Shown here: one piece after another, positions 16,608 through 26,307 of the stretch
Numbering within the stretch: the stretch's first letter is position 1
How the letters are laid out: each line of letters opens with the position of its first letter
Source: an uncultured Alphaproteobacteria bacterium
GTDB taxonomy: Bacteria > Pseudomonadota > Alphaproteobacteria > CAAHEQ01 > UBA3637
Direction: 5' to 3'
Length of the DNA stretch: 32,015 nucleotides
Assembly (NCBI GenBank): GCA_949292205.1
Contig: CASEYR010000006.1
Coordinates: 1 to 32,015, forward strand
Notes under the pieces: generated by a model
The model's input: only the letters and a program-made list of their open reading frames with translations
What the model was told of the DNA's origin: nothing
Database searches by the model: none
Program-made: the position numbers and the translations under genes

Positions 16608-19001
16608 ATGCGTTTACTGTCAACGTTGATGAGTTTGTTCTTTTTCGGTTGCTTTTTGATGGCCGCCGTTGTTTTTGTTGTCGTATTACACTATTCAATG
16701 GATTTGCCTGACTATCAACAATTAGCCGTTTATCAACCCCAAATTACAAGTCGTTTGTATGCTGCAGATGGCTCTATGCTGGCGGAATATGCTACGGAAA
16801 AACGTATCTTTGTCCCCGTCAATAAAATACCCCCAATGTTACGTTCCGCTTTTATCGCTGCGGAAGATAAAAACTTTTATACGCATGGCGGAATTGATTT
16901 AACCGGCTTGGCCAGAGCCGTTCTGATCAATATCAAAAATATCGGAAAAGGGCGACGAATGGTGGGTGCTTCAACAATTACGCAACAAGTGGCTAAGAAC
17001 TTTTTGTTGACGTCGGAACAATCTTTGTCGCGTAAAATAAAAGAGGCTTTGCTGGCTCGTAAAATGGAGCAGACCTTTACAAAAGACCATATTTTAGAGC
17101 TCTATCTGAATGAAATCTATCTGGGTATCGGATCTTACGGTGTTGCCAGCGCTGCTTTGAACTACTTTAACAAATCGATGGATGAGCTGACAATCGGTGA
17201 AATGGCTTTCTTGGCGGCTCTCCCAAAAGGACCGAATAATTACCACCCCGTTCGGCGTAAAGAGGCAGCTATTGAACGTCGGAACTGGGTTTTGGGCCGA
17301 ATGGCTGAAGAGGGATATATTACTTATCAAGAGGCTGCTACCGCTTCTCAAGAACCCATTCAAATGGTGGCTCGGGAAAATGATGTCTTGGCTGGTGCCG
17401 GCTTTTATGCCGAGGAAGTTCGTCGCTTCGTCGCCGCTAACTATGGTGATGAGGCTATGTATAACGGCGGCTTGTTCATCCGAACCTCATTAGATCCCGT
17501 TCTTCAAAAGGCAGCAACCGAGGCTCTGCAAAACGGATTGCTGGCTTATGATCGGAAACATGGTTGGCGAGGACCGGTCGGAAAGTTTGAAACCATTGAG
17601 GCCGGACAAGCATTTTTAACTTCTCATGAAGTGCCGGCTTATGTGCCCGAAGGGTGGCAATACGCTTTAGTTCGTGAGCTTAATGACAAAGAGGCAATTC
17701 TGCTTTTAAAGGACGGAAAAACAGGAACCATTTCTTTGGCCGATTTGTCTTGGGCAAGACATGCCTTGGGTGAGGGGCGAATCAGTAATCAGAAAGTTCA
17801 AAAGCCGGCCGATGTCTTGGCTGTTCATGATTTGATTTATGTCGAACCAAAGAAAAAAGATGGCTCTTACTTATTACGACAGGTGCCTGAGGCGGAAGGG
17901 GCTCTGGTCGCCTTAGACCCTCATACCGGTCGTGTCTTGGCTATGGTGGGCGGTTTTTCTTTCCAAAAAAGTCAATTTAATCGCGCTATGCAGGCTCTGC
18001 GGCAGCCGGGGTCGTCCTTTAAACCGTTCGTTTATCTGGCTGCTTTGGATTCCGGATATACACCCTCTAGTTTGATTTTAGATGCTCCCTTGGTGATGGA
18101 AAATCCAGACGGTACAAAATGGAAGCCCAGAAACTACAGCAAGATTTTCTATGGCCCGACCACACTGCGAGTCGGTATCGAAAAATCAAGAAACTTGATG
18201 ACCATCCGATTGGCTCAGGCTATCGGTATGCGTAAAATCTTGGCTTATGGTGAAAAGTTCGGTATCTCGGACAAATTAGAACCGGTTCTGGCGACCGCTT
18301 TGGGCGCCGGTGAAACGACTCTGATGCGGTTGACTGCTGCCTACGGTATGCTTGTCAACGGCGGTAAAAAAATAACTCCCTCTTTGATTGACCGAATTCA
18401 AGACAGAGATGGAAAGACTATTTATAAAAAAGATACGCGGGTTTGTTCGGGGTGTGTCGGTGAAACGGCTTCTCCGGATATGAAGCCGGACGTTCCCGAT
18501 GAGCGAGAGCAAATTCAGGATCCGGCCAGTGCTTATCAAATGGTCAATATCTTGTCGGGTGTTGTGGAACGCGGAACCGGTCGTGTGGCTAAAAGCTTAA
18601 AGAAAACATTGGGAGCAAAAAGCGGAACAAGTAACGATAGTTTTGATGCTTGGTTTGTCGGATTTTCTCCTGACCTGGTCGCCGGTGTTTGGGTCGGCTT
18701 TGATACACCCAGAACTTTGGGCCCGAACGATACCGGTGGTGTTGTCAGCGGTCCTATCTTTAGAGATTTTATGAAAGAGGCTTTGAAAGATAAAGCCGAT
18801 ATTCCGTTCCGTATCCCGCCTTCCGTTCAACTGGTTCGGGTGAATGCAACAACCGGAAAGCCGGCTGAACCAGGGGATAAGAATGTAATTATGGAGGCTT
18901 TCCGACAAGGAACGGATTTAAGTCGGCCGACAAAAATCGTCGGTCAGGATATTACCATCCGAGAAGATGATGATGCGCCGGATATGGGCGGTTTATACTA
19001 A
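16608..19001 (+). CDS. mrcA: Penicillin-binding protein 1A, bifunctional class A PBP
   Basis: A 797-residue inner-membrane peptidoglycan synthase. One membrane anchor lies at about 7-28. The glycosyltransferase 51 domain (about 50-230) shows AAEDKNFYTHGGID with catalytic E86, TQQVAKNFLL (125-134) and KIKEALLA with E146. An OB-like insert lies around 315-425, typical of PBP1A. The transpeptidase has SxxK as S469-S-F-K472, SxN as S527-R-N529, and KSGT at 671-674 where KTGT is commoner. A CxxC (C613, C616) precedes the last motif. Synteny with prfB 21 bp downstream supports the assignment. The ATG is placed directly before the membrane anchor. Confidence 0.95.
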   Translation: MRLLSTLMSLFFFGCFLMAAVVFVVVLHYSMDLPDYQQLAVYQPQITSRLYAADGSMLAEYATEKRIFVPVNKIPPMLRSAFIAAEDKNFYTHGGIDLTGLARAVLINIKNIGKGRRMVGASTITQQVAKNFLLTSEQSLSRKIKEALLARKMEQTFTKDHILELYLNEIYLGIGSYGVASAALNYFNKSMDELTIGEMAFLAALPKGPNNYHPVRRKEAAIERRNWVLGRMAEEGYITYQEAATASQEPIQMVARENDVLAGAGFYAEEVRRFVAANYGDEAMYNGGLFIRTSLDPVLQKAATEALQNGLLAYDRKHGWRGPVGKFETIEAGQAFLTSHEVPAYVPEGWQYALVRELNDKEAILLLKDGKTGTISLADLSWARHALGEGRISNQKVQKPADVLAVHDLIYVEPKKKDGSYLLRQVPEAEGALVALDPHTGRVLAMVGGFSFQKSQFNRAMQALRQPGSSFKPFVYLAALDSGYTPSSLILDAPLVMENPDGTKWKPRNYSKIFYGPTTLRVGIEKSRNLMTIRLAQAIGMRKILAYGEKFGISDKLEPVLATALGAGETTLMRLTAAYGMLVNGGKKITPSLIDRIQDRDGKTIYKKDTRVCSGCVGETASPDMKPDVPDEREQIQDPASAYQMVNILSGVVERGTGRVAKSLKKTLGAKSGTSNDSFDAWFVGFSPDLVAGVWVGFDTPRTLGPNDTGGVVSGPIFRDFMKEALKDKADIPFRIPPSVQLVRVNATTGKPAEPGDKNVIMEAFRQGTDLSRPTKIVGQDITIREDDDAPDMGGLY

Positions 19002-19022
19002 CGATTCAAATAGGAGAAATTA

Positions 19023-20139
19023 ATGAAATCCGAAGTTTTGACTCTACATGATAAATACAAAAAAGCAGTTCATCTGCTGAAGGAGCGTCTTTGACTGGGA
19101 TAATGCCTGTTTAAGACGTGAAGAATTAGATGCTTTGACCGCTGATCCGAATTTATGGGATAATCCTGAAAAAGCTCAAAAACTAATGACAGAGCGAAAT
19201 ACTCTTGTTGCCGCTCTGGATCGCGTTCGGGATTTGGAAAGGCAAATCAACGATACTTACGAAATGATAGAGCTTGCCGAAGCAGAGGGGGAATCTGATC
19301 TGGCTGAAGAAGCTACCGCCGCTTTTGAGGCGTTGGCTGAAGACGTGGAACGGGCCGAATTGGAAAGCCTTTTGTCTCAAGAGGGAGACAAAAATGATGC
19401 CTTCTTGGAAATTCACGCCGGTGCCGGTGGAACAGAGTCTCAGGATTGGGCAGATATGCTCTTGCGCATGTATATGCGTTGGGGGGAGCGAGCCGGTTAT
19501 AAGGTTCAGCTCTTGGAACAAAGTGAAGGTGAAGAAGCCGGTATTAAATCGGCTACAATTAAGGTCGTGGGACTAAATGCTTACGGTTGGTTGAAATATG
19601 AATCCGGTGTTCATCGCTTGGTGCGGATTTCTCCTTTTGATGCAAATGCCAGACGTCATACCAGCTTTGCCTCGGTGTGGGTTTATCCCGCCGTTGATGA
19701 TTCGATAGATATCAATATCAATCCTGCTGATTGTCGTATTGATTTGTATCGTGCTTCCGGTGCCGGTGGGCAGCATGTTAACCGAACCGAAAGTGCTATC
19801 CGTATTACTCATATCCCGACCGGTATCGTTGTGGCTTGTCAAACACAACGCAGTCAATTTGCTAACAGAGATGAAGCTTGGCGAATGTTAAAAGCGCGCT
19901 TGTATGAACGGGAATTGCAAAAACGTCGCGAGGTTCAGGGCGCTGTTGAGGCGGCTAAAGGAGATAACGGTTGGGGAAATCAGATTCGTTCCTATGTCTT
20001 GCAACCGTATCAGATGGTCAAAGATTTGAGAACCGGTTTTGAAACATCGGATACGGCCGGTGTTTTGGATGGAAATCTAGATGGATTTATGCGGGCCTCT
20101 CTGGCCGGATTGGCAAACGGAAACAAGGAGGAAGAATGA
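19023..20139 (+). CDS. prfB: Peptide chain release factor 2, made by programmed +1 frameshift
   Basis: RF2 reads UAA and UGA and releases the finished peptide. Translation starts at the ATG 19023 (GGAG upstream), runs 23 codons to CTT TGA (TGA at 19092-19094), and must slip +1 to continue GAC TGG GAT to the stop at 20139, giving 371 residues. The slip site CTTTGAC is canonical, and AAGGAG sits three bases before CTT, in the same position as the stimulatory Shine-Dalgarno-like element in E. coli. The codon-recognition tripeptide SPF (203-205) and the GGQ motif (248-250) are present. The autoregulation is known for the family: low RF2 raises frameshifting. The last bases overlap the DUF47 gene (ATGA). 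Confidence 0.96.
19083..19095 (+). promoter_or_regulatory. Programmed +1 frameshift site of prfB
   Basis: GAG-CGT-CTT-TGA-C, with the SD-like AAGGAG ending at base 19085 and the slippery CTT at 19089-19091 followed by the in-frame UGA. After slipping one base (19092), reading resumes at GAC 19093. Confidence 0.93.
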
Positions 20140-20789
20140 GCGAGCTTGTCCTGTTTAAAAAAACGCGGGAATTAGAGGGTAAAATTACAACCTTTCTGAT
20201 GAATATTATTCAAAGCGGCTTTTTGTTTACACGGGCTTTGGAAACGTATTTTGCCAATGGGGTCAAGGATGAGTTTTTAGATTTGAAAGCTAAAGTAAGT
20301 GCTTTGGAAGCCGAAAATGACAGTTTGCGTCGTGATGTTGAAAGCCAGCTCTATGTTCAAATGTTGTTGCCGGATATGCGGTCGGATATTTTACGTATGA
20401 TTGAGGGATGTGATAAAATTATCAATAAGTATGAAACAGACTTGATTTTAATGTCTGTTGAACGTCCGAAAATACCGACTGCTCTAAAAGAAAACTTAGA
20501 GCAAATGATCCGTGTCAACATTGACTGCGTCAGTGCAATGATGTCTGGTTTAAAGGCTGTTCTGGGGGGGATGTCTGCTTCTGATTTTATCCAACAGGTG
20601 TATGTTTTAGAGCATCAGGTCGATTTATTGGCTATGAATTTAAAGCAACAAGTCTTTCAAGAGTTGAAATTACCGCTGGCTAGGCAGTTGCAATTAAAAG
20701 AGTTTATTTATAGTATTGAAAAAATATCTGACATGGCCGAGGATATGGCTGATGTCTTGTCTGTTTTTGTGGTGAAACACGAGATATGA
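20136..20789 (+). CDS. PhoU-like DUF47 family protein
   Basis: A 217-residue all-helical cytoplasmic protein resembling the DUF47/TIGR00153 group of PhoU-like proteins, which are usually encoded next to PiT transporters and thought to control them. It begins [11 protein letters not shown]; a heptad-like segment (about 50-70, [13 protein letters not shown]) and a C-terminal helix with [15 protein letters not shown] match the family pattern. The ATG overlaps the prfB stop (ATGA) with AAGGAGG upstream, and its own stop overlaps the transporter ATG in the same way. This arrangement strongly implies a complex or regulatory pair with the transporter. The assignment is by pattern and context rather than by a diagnostic motif. 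Confidence 0.78.
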   Translation: MSELVLFKKTRELEGKITTFLMNIIQSGFLFTRALETYFANGVKDEFLDLKAKVSALEAENDSLRRDVESQLYVQMLLPDMRSDILRMIEGCDKIINKYETDLILMSVERPKIPTALKENLEQMIRVNIDCVSAMMSGLKAVLGGMSASDFIQQVYVLEHQVDLLAMNLKQQVFQELKLPLARQLQLKEFIYSIEKISDMAEDMADVLSVFVVKHEI

Positions 20790-21769
20790 GCTTAATCTTT
20801 TTTATCGGAGCGTTGTTTTTGGGCTGGAGCTTGGGACGAAATAACCTAAGTAATTTGTTCGGAACTGCTGTCGGAACCCGAATGATATCATTGAAAACAG
20901 CAATTATATTATCTATTATCTTTATTTTTTTGGGCGCTTTTTTTAGCGGGCAGGCAACAACTTCCAGTGTTCTTCGCTTGAGTGAATTGACTTCAGTGTC
21001 AGATGCTTTTATTGTGTGTTTATCTGCTGCTGTTGTTTTGGAGTTGTCATCTCGATTAGCTATACCGGCTTCTATTGCTCAAACGACTATTGGCTCTTTA
21101 ATCGGTTGGAATCTGTATTCGGGACGTGATATGGATTTGTATGTTATTCAAAAAATGGTTGGATCATGGTTTATTGCTCCCTTTTTGGCGGCTTTTATCG
21201 GATGGGGCGTTATGAGACTATTTCGCACGATATTGAGAAGATATCCCATCTCTTTATTTACGCGTGATGCTTTTGTTCGTGTTGGGTTGATTGGCGCGGG
21301 GATTTTGGCTTCATATTCGCTGGGGGCAAATAATATCGGGACGATTACTGCACCTTATCTTTCCGTGGTGGAGGGGGTGCCAAATAAGTTGGTTTTGATC
21401 GTTTGTTTGTTCGTGGCTTTGGGGTGTTGGATGGCGGATAAAGCCGTTATTAAAACCGTGAGTAATGGCTTATTTCCTTTGTCTCCGAGCGAGGCTTTTG
21501 TTGTTATGACGGGAACAGCTTTGACGATGTTTCTTTTTACGTCACAATATTTGCGACATATGATGACATTACTTCATTTCCCTTTATTTCCATTGGTTCC
21601 GATTCCGATATCAAGTACGATTATTGGATCTATCGTCGGAATTTCTTTGTCCAAAGGTGGTTATGGCTTGCGATTTTCTGTTTTAGGACGTATTATTTTG
21701 TCATGGGGTATTGTTCCGATTTTATCGGGATGTATCTGTTTCTTTATTATGATGGGAGTAGCCGAGTAG
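20786..21769 (+). CDS. PiT-family inorganic anion (phosphate) transporter with altered signature
   Basis: A 327-residue inner-membrane protein with about ten hydrophobic helices, close to the short bacterial PiT form. The inverted-repeat signatures are recognisable but changed. The first reads GRNNLSNLFGTAVGTR (17-32) where GANDVANAFGTSVG is usual, and the second reads GANNIGTITAPY (179-190). In both, the Asp of the GxND motif, which contributes to phosphate and cation binding, is Asn. The two halves, the conserved GTAVG and the coupled DUF47 gene all support PiT membership. The substrate could be phosphate with altered ion coupling, or another oxyanion such as sulfate (CysP is a PiT-family sulfate permease). 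Translation is coupled to DUF47 by an ATGA overlap. Confidence 0.8.
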   Translation: MSLIFFIGALFLGWSLGRNNLSNLFGTAVGTRMISLKTAIILSIIFIFLGAFFSGQATTSSVLRLSELTSVSDAFIVCLSAAVVLELSSRLAIPASIAQTTIGSLIGWNLYSGRDMDLYVIQKMVGSWFIAPFLAAFIGWGVMRLFRTILRRYPISLFTRDAFVRVGLIGAGILASYSLGANNIGTITAPYLSVVEGVPNKLVLIVCLFVALGCWMADKAVIKTVSNGLFPLSPSEAFVVMTGTALTMFLFTSQYLRHMMTLLHFPLFPLVPIPISSTIIGSIVGISLSKGGYGLRFSVLGRIILSWGIVPILSGCICFFIMMGVAE

Positions 21770-21776
21770 AGGTTGT

Positions 21777-24700
21777 ATGTTAAGGCGAGCGGGACGATTT
21801 TCAAAAGGAACCTTAAAAGTTATCATCCGCACGGTTGAAACGGTTATTGCTTTTGTTATTGTTGTCGGCGGATTGGCTTTCTGGAGATTATATACCGAAC
21901 CGATTGAAATGAAGGATATGTTGCCGGAGTTGGCTGCTCGTATCATTCCTGCTGAGTCTGGATTGGGAATTCAAGCAGAGTCGGTCGTGTTGAGTGCGGA
22001 ACTGCGAGATGAAGGATTGATTCATATCAGTATTCGTAATTTGACTATAACTCGCGGAGATGGCGTCGTTGCCGTTCGCTTGCCGAATGTTGAGATATCT
22101 TATGGTCTTTGGCATATTGTAACTTTGAATTATATGCCGGATAATTTAAGTATTCGAAATCCTTTTTTACAATTGATTATCGGAAAAGATGGGCGGATCT
22201 ATGTGCGAAATGATGATTCGTCGGCAGAGTTAAGTGAATATCAAACGGAACCAGCAGAGTCAGAGAATCAAATTGGGCTAGATACTACGGTTATAAGAGA
22301 AAGGCAATTGGCGGCTATTCATTCATTTTTAAGGTATCTTTTATCTTTTAACGTGATGTCGTTAAATGATGCCAGTGTTGTTATTGATGATCGTCAAAAA
22401 GGGGAAAAATTAAGTATTCCCAATTTGGATTTGGTTCTGGAACGACAATTCGGATTTAATCACGCCTTGAAAGCTAAAGCGGTTCTGTTGGTTGATACGG
22501 ATTTGATGAACATATCCGTTGAGGCTCAATTAAACAGATTGACCCGCCGAATGAGCTTTGAGATTGATTTTGATGATGTTGTTTTGAAAAAGTTGGGACG
22601 AGTTTTTTCTGTTTTGCATGAAGCTGATTTAGTTGTTAAAGGGCATTTGAATGGTCTTTTTGATTTTTCAGATGATAATCGTGATATTCTGTCCTGTTGG
22701 CAGGAAGGGGCTTTTCAGATTAAAGTTGAAAAGCCGGGGCAGTTGATTCTTCCCGCTCCTTTGACGAATGTTTATCCGATTCAATCGGCTGTTGTTAACG
22801 GTGCTATCGGTGAGGGCATCGGGCAAATTAAAATTGCCAGATCTAAAGCTGTCTTGTCCGGTGGACCTTCGGCCGATATAGAGGTTGATGTAACCGGAAT
22901 TGATGATTTTTGGAAAACCGGAGAGTTATCTAAAGTGAAAACTACTTTGATGGCGACGGTATCAGAGTTGCCGATAGAGCAAGTCCCTAGCGTTTGGCCG
23001 GCGTCATTGGGCCCTGATGCACATGCTTGGGTACAATCAAATCTGACTCAAGGTCGTGTTGTTCAGGCCGATTTTAAGCTCTTTTTTGCCGGATCGGATT
23101 TGGTGGATTTGTTTGGAAAAGTTCCGGTGGAAGGGGTTCGTGTGCGATATTTGGATGACATGACTCCGGTTGATCAGGTCGGGGGAACGGTGTTGCTCTA
23201 TCCGGATAAAGTTTCAATAACCGCAAATAAGGGATTTATCGGTGATTTACAACTTGTTAAGGCTGATATTGACTTAACTGAATTGAATGATGATATTTCA
23301 AAGGCTCATATTGTGATTCAGGCACGTGGTCCCGTTCAAGATGGTATGCGGTTAATTGCGATGAAACCCTTGGAGTTTCCTCAGGTCTTTGGTCTAAATC
23401 CGGAACAAACAGGCGGATATGCTACCGTATCCGTTGACTTGAAGTTTCCGTTGATTGAAACGTTGACTCAGAAACAGGTTCAAGCCGATGTTACTGCCGA
23501 TATTGTTGATGGTGTCTTTGCGACGCCTATTCGGGGAATGACTTTAAAGAACGGAAAGTTGAAGCTGAATGTTACAAATAAAAAATTAACTTTATCCGGA
23601 AACGGAAATATCGGATCAATCCCTTTGACTTTGACATGGAGTGAGTTTTTTGATGCTGTTAAAAAATCAGATCTTCAATCTGTTTATGATATAACGGCAT
23701 CTGTATCAGCCGAACAGATAGGTGCTTTTTGGACAGAGGCCAATCAGTTTTTATCCGGACATATCCAGGGAACCGCTGTTATTGAAAAATTGGTTTCCGG
23801 TCATATGCGGGGACGTGTTCGTGCCGATTTAAATCAGTCCGGTATTAAAATCTATCCGGTTTCTATTGATAAACCGATCGGCGTGCCGGCGATTCTTGAA
23901 ATAACAGGGGATATTGGCGAAAGTGCTTTGTCGGGAAATTTAAATATTCATTTGACCGGAACCGCAGATAAATTGGGTTTAAATCCTTTAAAGTTTTTGG
24001 GGCGTGCCTCGTGGGGCGATGGGTTCAGGGTTGTTGTTGATCGCTTCCAAAGTATCGGAACAGATATTTCCGGAGAGATTCAGATGAATCCGGGTGCTTT
24101 GTTTTCTGTTAAATTAAAAGGAGCATCTTTGAATTTAAGTGGCTTGTATGATATGCCCGAGTCAAACAGTCAAGAGAACAAAGAAGAGTCTGGATATATT
24201 CCGAATGTGCAACAAATTCCGCCAGAAATTATTTTGGATATTTATTTGGATTCTTTAATACTTAATCAAAATAAACCGTTTGGAAGTGTTCGTGTTAACG
24301 GGCAACGAAAAGGATATTTTTGGCAGAGCTTGGCGGTTAATGCTGAAGCGGCCGTGCCATTTTCTCTTCTTTTTAATCCGGTTACGCGTTCGGTTGGAGC
24401 AGAAACCGATGATTTAGGTGATTTTTTAGAGCGATTGGGCGTGTCTCGGCGATTTGAGGGAGGAAAGCTGTCTTTACAGGCAGATCAACCGGCAACCGGT
24501 GGGTTTGTCGGAACGATTAGTGCTACTGATTTTTCATTGAAAGATCCGGGATTTTTGGTTCAAGCCGTTACAATCTTGGGTATTGTTGATGCTATTCGCG
24601 GAAAAGAATTATCTTTTAGCAAGGCTAATGTTCCTTTTGAGTTGACACCTCATTTGACTTTGTATTTGAAAGAAGGATATGCTTATGGAACAACATTGGG

Positions 24701-24944
24701 CTTGACCTTTAAAGGACGTATTCGTTCAGATGCTGTGGATTTGGTCGGTTCGGTTATTCCGGCTTATGCTTTGAATAGTTTGCCGGGTAAAATACCGTTA
24801 ATCGGACGATTGTTCACTGATGGAGACGGAGGGGGGCTGATGGGCGTTAAATATGAGGTTAAAGGAGAACCGGCAAAGCCTTCTATTCATTTTAATGCTT
24901 TGGGATCTATTGCTCCGGGGATTTTTGGAAACTTCTTTCAATGA
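21777..24944 (+). CDS. YhdP/AsmA-like envelope protein (DUF3971-AsmA_2)
   Basis: A 1055-residue protein with one N-terminal membrane helix (about 18-38) followed by a long periplasmic, beta-rich repeat region. This is the layout of YhdP/AsmA-like proteins, bridge-like lipid carriers implicated in phospholipid transport to the outer membrane. The middle and C-terminal parts have the family pattern: DGVFATPIRGMTLKNGKLK, then FSLKDPGFLVQAVTILGI, then a Gly-rich segment and a final conserved-looking PSIHFNALGSIAPG near the end. AGAGG lies before the ATG, 7 bp after the transporter stop, so it is the last gene of the operon. Function in this organism is inferred from the family. Confidence 0.8.
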   Translation: MLRRAGRFSKGTLKVIIRTVETVIAFVIVVGGLAFWRLYTEPIEMKDMLPELAARIIPAESGLGIQAESVVLSAELRDEGLIHISIRNLTITRGDGVVAVRLPNVEISYGLWHIVTLNYMPDNLSIRNPFLQLIIGKDGRIYVRNDDSSAELSEYQTEPAESENQIGLDTTVIRERQLAAIHSFLRYLLSFNVMSLNDASVVIDDRQKGEKLSIPNLDLVLERQFGFNHALKAKAVLLVDTDLMNISVEAQLNRLTRRMSFEIDFDDVVLKKLGRVFSVLHEADLVVKGHLNGLFDFSDDNRDILSCWQEGAFQIKVEKPGQLILPAPLTNVYPIQSAVVNGAIGEGIGQIKIARSKAVLSGGPSADIEVDVTGIDDFWKTGELSKVKTTLMATVSELPIEQVPSVWPASLGPDAHAWVQSNLTQGRVVQADFKLFFAGSDLVDLFGKVPVEGVRVRYLDDMTPVDQVGGTVLLYPDKVSITANKGFIGDLQLVKADIDLTELNDDISKAHIVIQARGPVQDGMRLIAMKPLEFPQVFGLNPEQTGGYATVSVDLKFPLIETLTQKQVQADVTADIVDGVFATPIRGMTLKNGKLKLNVTNKKLTLSGNGNIGSIPLTLTWSEFFDAVKKSDLQSVYDITASVSAEQIGAFWTEANQFLSGHIQGTAVIEKLVSGHMRGRVRADLNQSGIKIYPVSIDKPIGVPAILEITGDIGESALSGNLNIHLTGTADKLGLNPLKFLGRASWGDGFRVVVDRFQSIGTDISGEIQMNPGALFSVKLKGASLNLSGLYDMPESNSQENKEESGYIPNVQQIPPEIILDIYLDSLILNQNKPFGSVRVNGQRKGYFWQSLAVNAEAAVPFSLLFNPVTRSVGAETDDLGDFLERLGVSRRFEGGKLSLQADQPATGGFVGTISATDFSLKDPGFLVQAVTILGIVDAIRGKELSFSKANVPFELTPHLTLYLKEGYAYGTTLGLTFKGRIRSDAVDLVGSVIPAYALNSLPGKIPLIGRLFTDGDGGGLMGVKYEVKGEPAKPSIHFNALGSIAPGIFGNFFQ

Positions 24945-25028
24945 TTTTTGAACGAAAGTCGGTATACGCTTTGCTTTATTTTTGATTGAAATGATCTTAT
25001 ATCAAATGCTATGATGTGGGAGGATTAA

Positions 25029-26273
25029 ATGAAGCGAATTTTATTATCGGGAATCTGTTTAATGGGTGTTTTGGGATATGCGGATGCTTATGCAATACCC
25101 ATTCAATCTGAAATCACACAACAAGTTAGTTCTCATCGTAACGGTTCGGATAGGCGAAAGTATGATCTGTTTCGTCATCTGCAAGTTGATGAGCAGACTG
25201 CTGAAAAAAAATATGCCGATTTTAAAAGTTGGTTGAATGATAAAACCGGTCTGACTTATTCTTTGGATATTTCCTTCTTGGGACAGCGTGGGGCTCCGAA
25301 CGGTAAAGGAACTTCTTGGCAAACACAATACTATGGAACGGCAAATTGGGATGCTTTTCAATCAGATGTCTGGGGAAGTGGCTCTGTTCAAATTGCTTAT
25401 ACCGCTGTTCGGTATTGGGGAGTGAATGCTCGGGTGTTAAGTAATAGAATCGGTGTTATCTCTCCTATTAATGATTATACGACAAATACAAATAGTTTTG
25501 ATCAATTGAGCTATACGCATCAACTGCCGGGGAAGCTGGATGGTGTATCTGTTACTATCGGTCAATTCCCCATTTATAACTTTGACGGGGGATCGTATGA
25601 TTCAAACCAGCAGATTAATTTTTTGAACTATTCTTTGTCTCAGAATGGATCATCAACTTATCCGACCGCAAGTTTGGGCGGTTATGTGACTGTTTCTCCG
25701 AATGATATATGGAGCTTTTCAGTCGGTTTTCAGGATGCTAATAATGTATCCGGAGAAACAATCAGTCTTCACAAATTCGGTAAAGGACGATTTACAAGTT
25801 TTGGAAGCGTGACATATAGTCCAACAATAGACGGTTGGGGTGACGGGAGTTATAGCCTTATGGTTTATAATCAACCCGGCGTGTGGGAACAGCCGGGAAC
25901 AAGTACCGGTTGGAGTTTGAATCTGCAACAATCTTTGGGAGATAAGTTAACTGTTTTTGCCAGAATGAACGGAGCTGCTAACTCGCCGGAAACAATACAA
26001 CAATCTTATGTGTTGGGCATTGTTTATAACAACCCGTTTAATAGAAACGCTTTGGATCAAATCGGATTTGCCGGTGCGGTGAATAAATTAAATAAATCCG
26101 TAGACGGATCCGGAACACGATCGGTTGAAAACGTGTTGGAGGCTTATTGGGCTTGGGGAATATCAAACTTTATGACAATTACGCCCGATATTCAATTCTA
26201 TATTAATCCGGGTGCCGATACTGACCAAACAACAGCAACGGCTGCCTCTGTCCGAATGACTTTAATGTTTTAA
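25029..26273 (+). CDS. Outer-membrane porin, OprB (carbohydrate-selective) family-like
   Basis: A 414-residue protein with a signal peptide ending near AYA-I (about residue 22). A beta-barrel follows, with alternating aromatic/hydrophobic strands and a C-terminal phenylalanine (RMTLMF), the outer-membrane insertion signal. The segment GWSLNLQQSLGDKLTVFARMNGA and the late FAGAVNKLNKS and EAYWAWGISNFMTITPDIQF strands are typical of OprB-type porins, which pass sugars. A periplasmic helical region (about 30-75) precedes the barrel. GGAGG lies before the ATG. The closest -10-like match (TATGAT, 25010-25015) would give a leader of only about 7 bases, so the promoter is uncertain. The 84 bp before the gene and the 34 bp after it hold no other feature that I can support. 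Confidence 0.82.
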   Translation: MKRILLSGICLMGVLGYADAYAIPIQSEITQQVSSHRNGSDRRKYDLFRHLQVDEQTAEKKYADFKSWLNDKTGLTYSLDISFLGQRGAPNGKGTSWQTQYYGTANWDAFQSDVWGSGSVQIAYTAVRYWGVNARVLSNRIGVISPINDYTTNTNSFDQLSYTHQLPGKLDGVSVTIGQFPIYNFDGGSYDSNQQINFLNYSLSQNGSSTYPTASLGGYVTVSPNDIWSFSVGFQDANNVSGETISLHKFGKGRFTSFGSVTYSPTIDGWGDGSYSLMVYNQPGVWEQPGTSTGWSLNLQQSLGDKLTVFARMNGAANSPETIQQSYVLGIVYNNPFNRNALDQIGFAGAVNKLNKSVDGSGTRSVENVLEAYWAWGISNFMTITPDIQFYINPGADTDQTTATAASVRMTLMF

Positions 26274-26307
26274 TATATCCTAAAAAAGGTTGAATCGAAT
26301 TGATACC

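Noticed and set aside
19135-20139. prfB annotated as a gene starting at a TTG in the second frame
   Set aside because: The frameshift site and the upstream ATG with GGAG show the true start is 19023.
24986-25015. Promoter TTGAAA-18-TATGAT for the porin
   Set aside because: The sequence match is good, but transcription would start inside the Shine-Dalgarno site, leaving about 7 bases; not listed as a feature because the gene has a clear GGAGG that would be cut.
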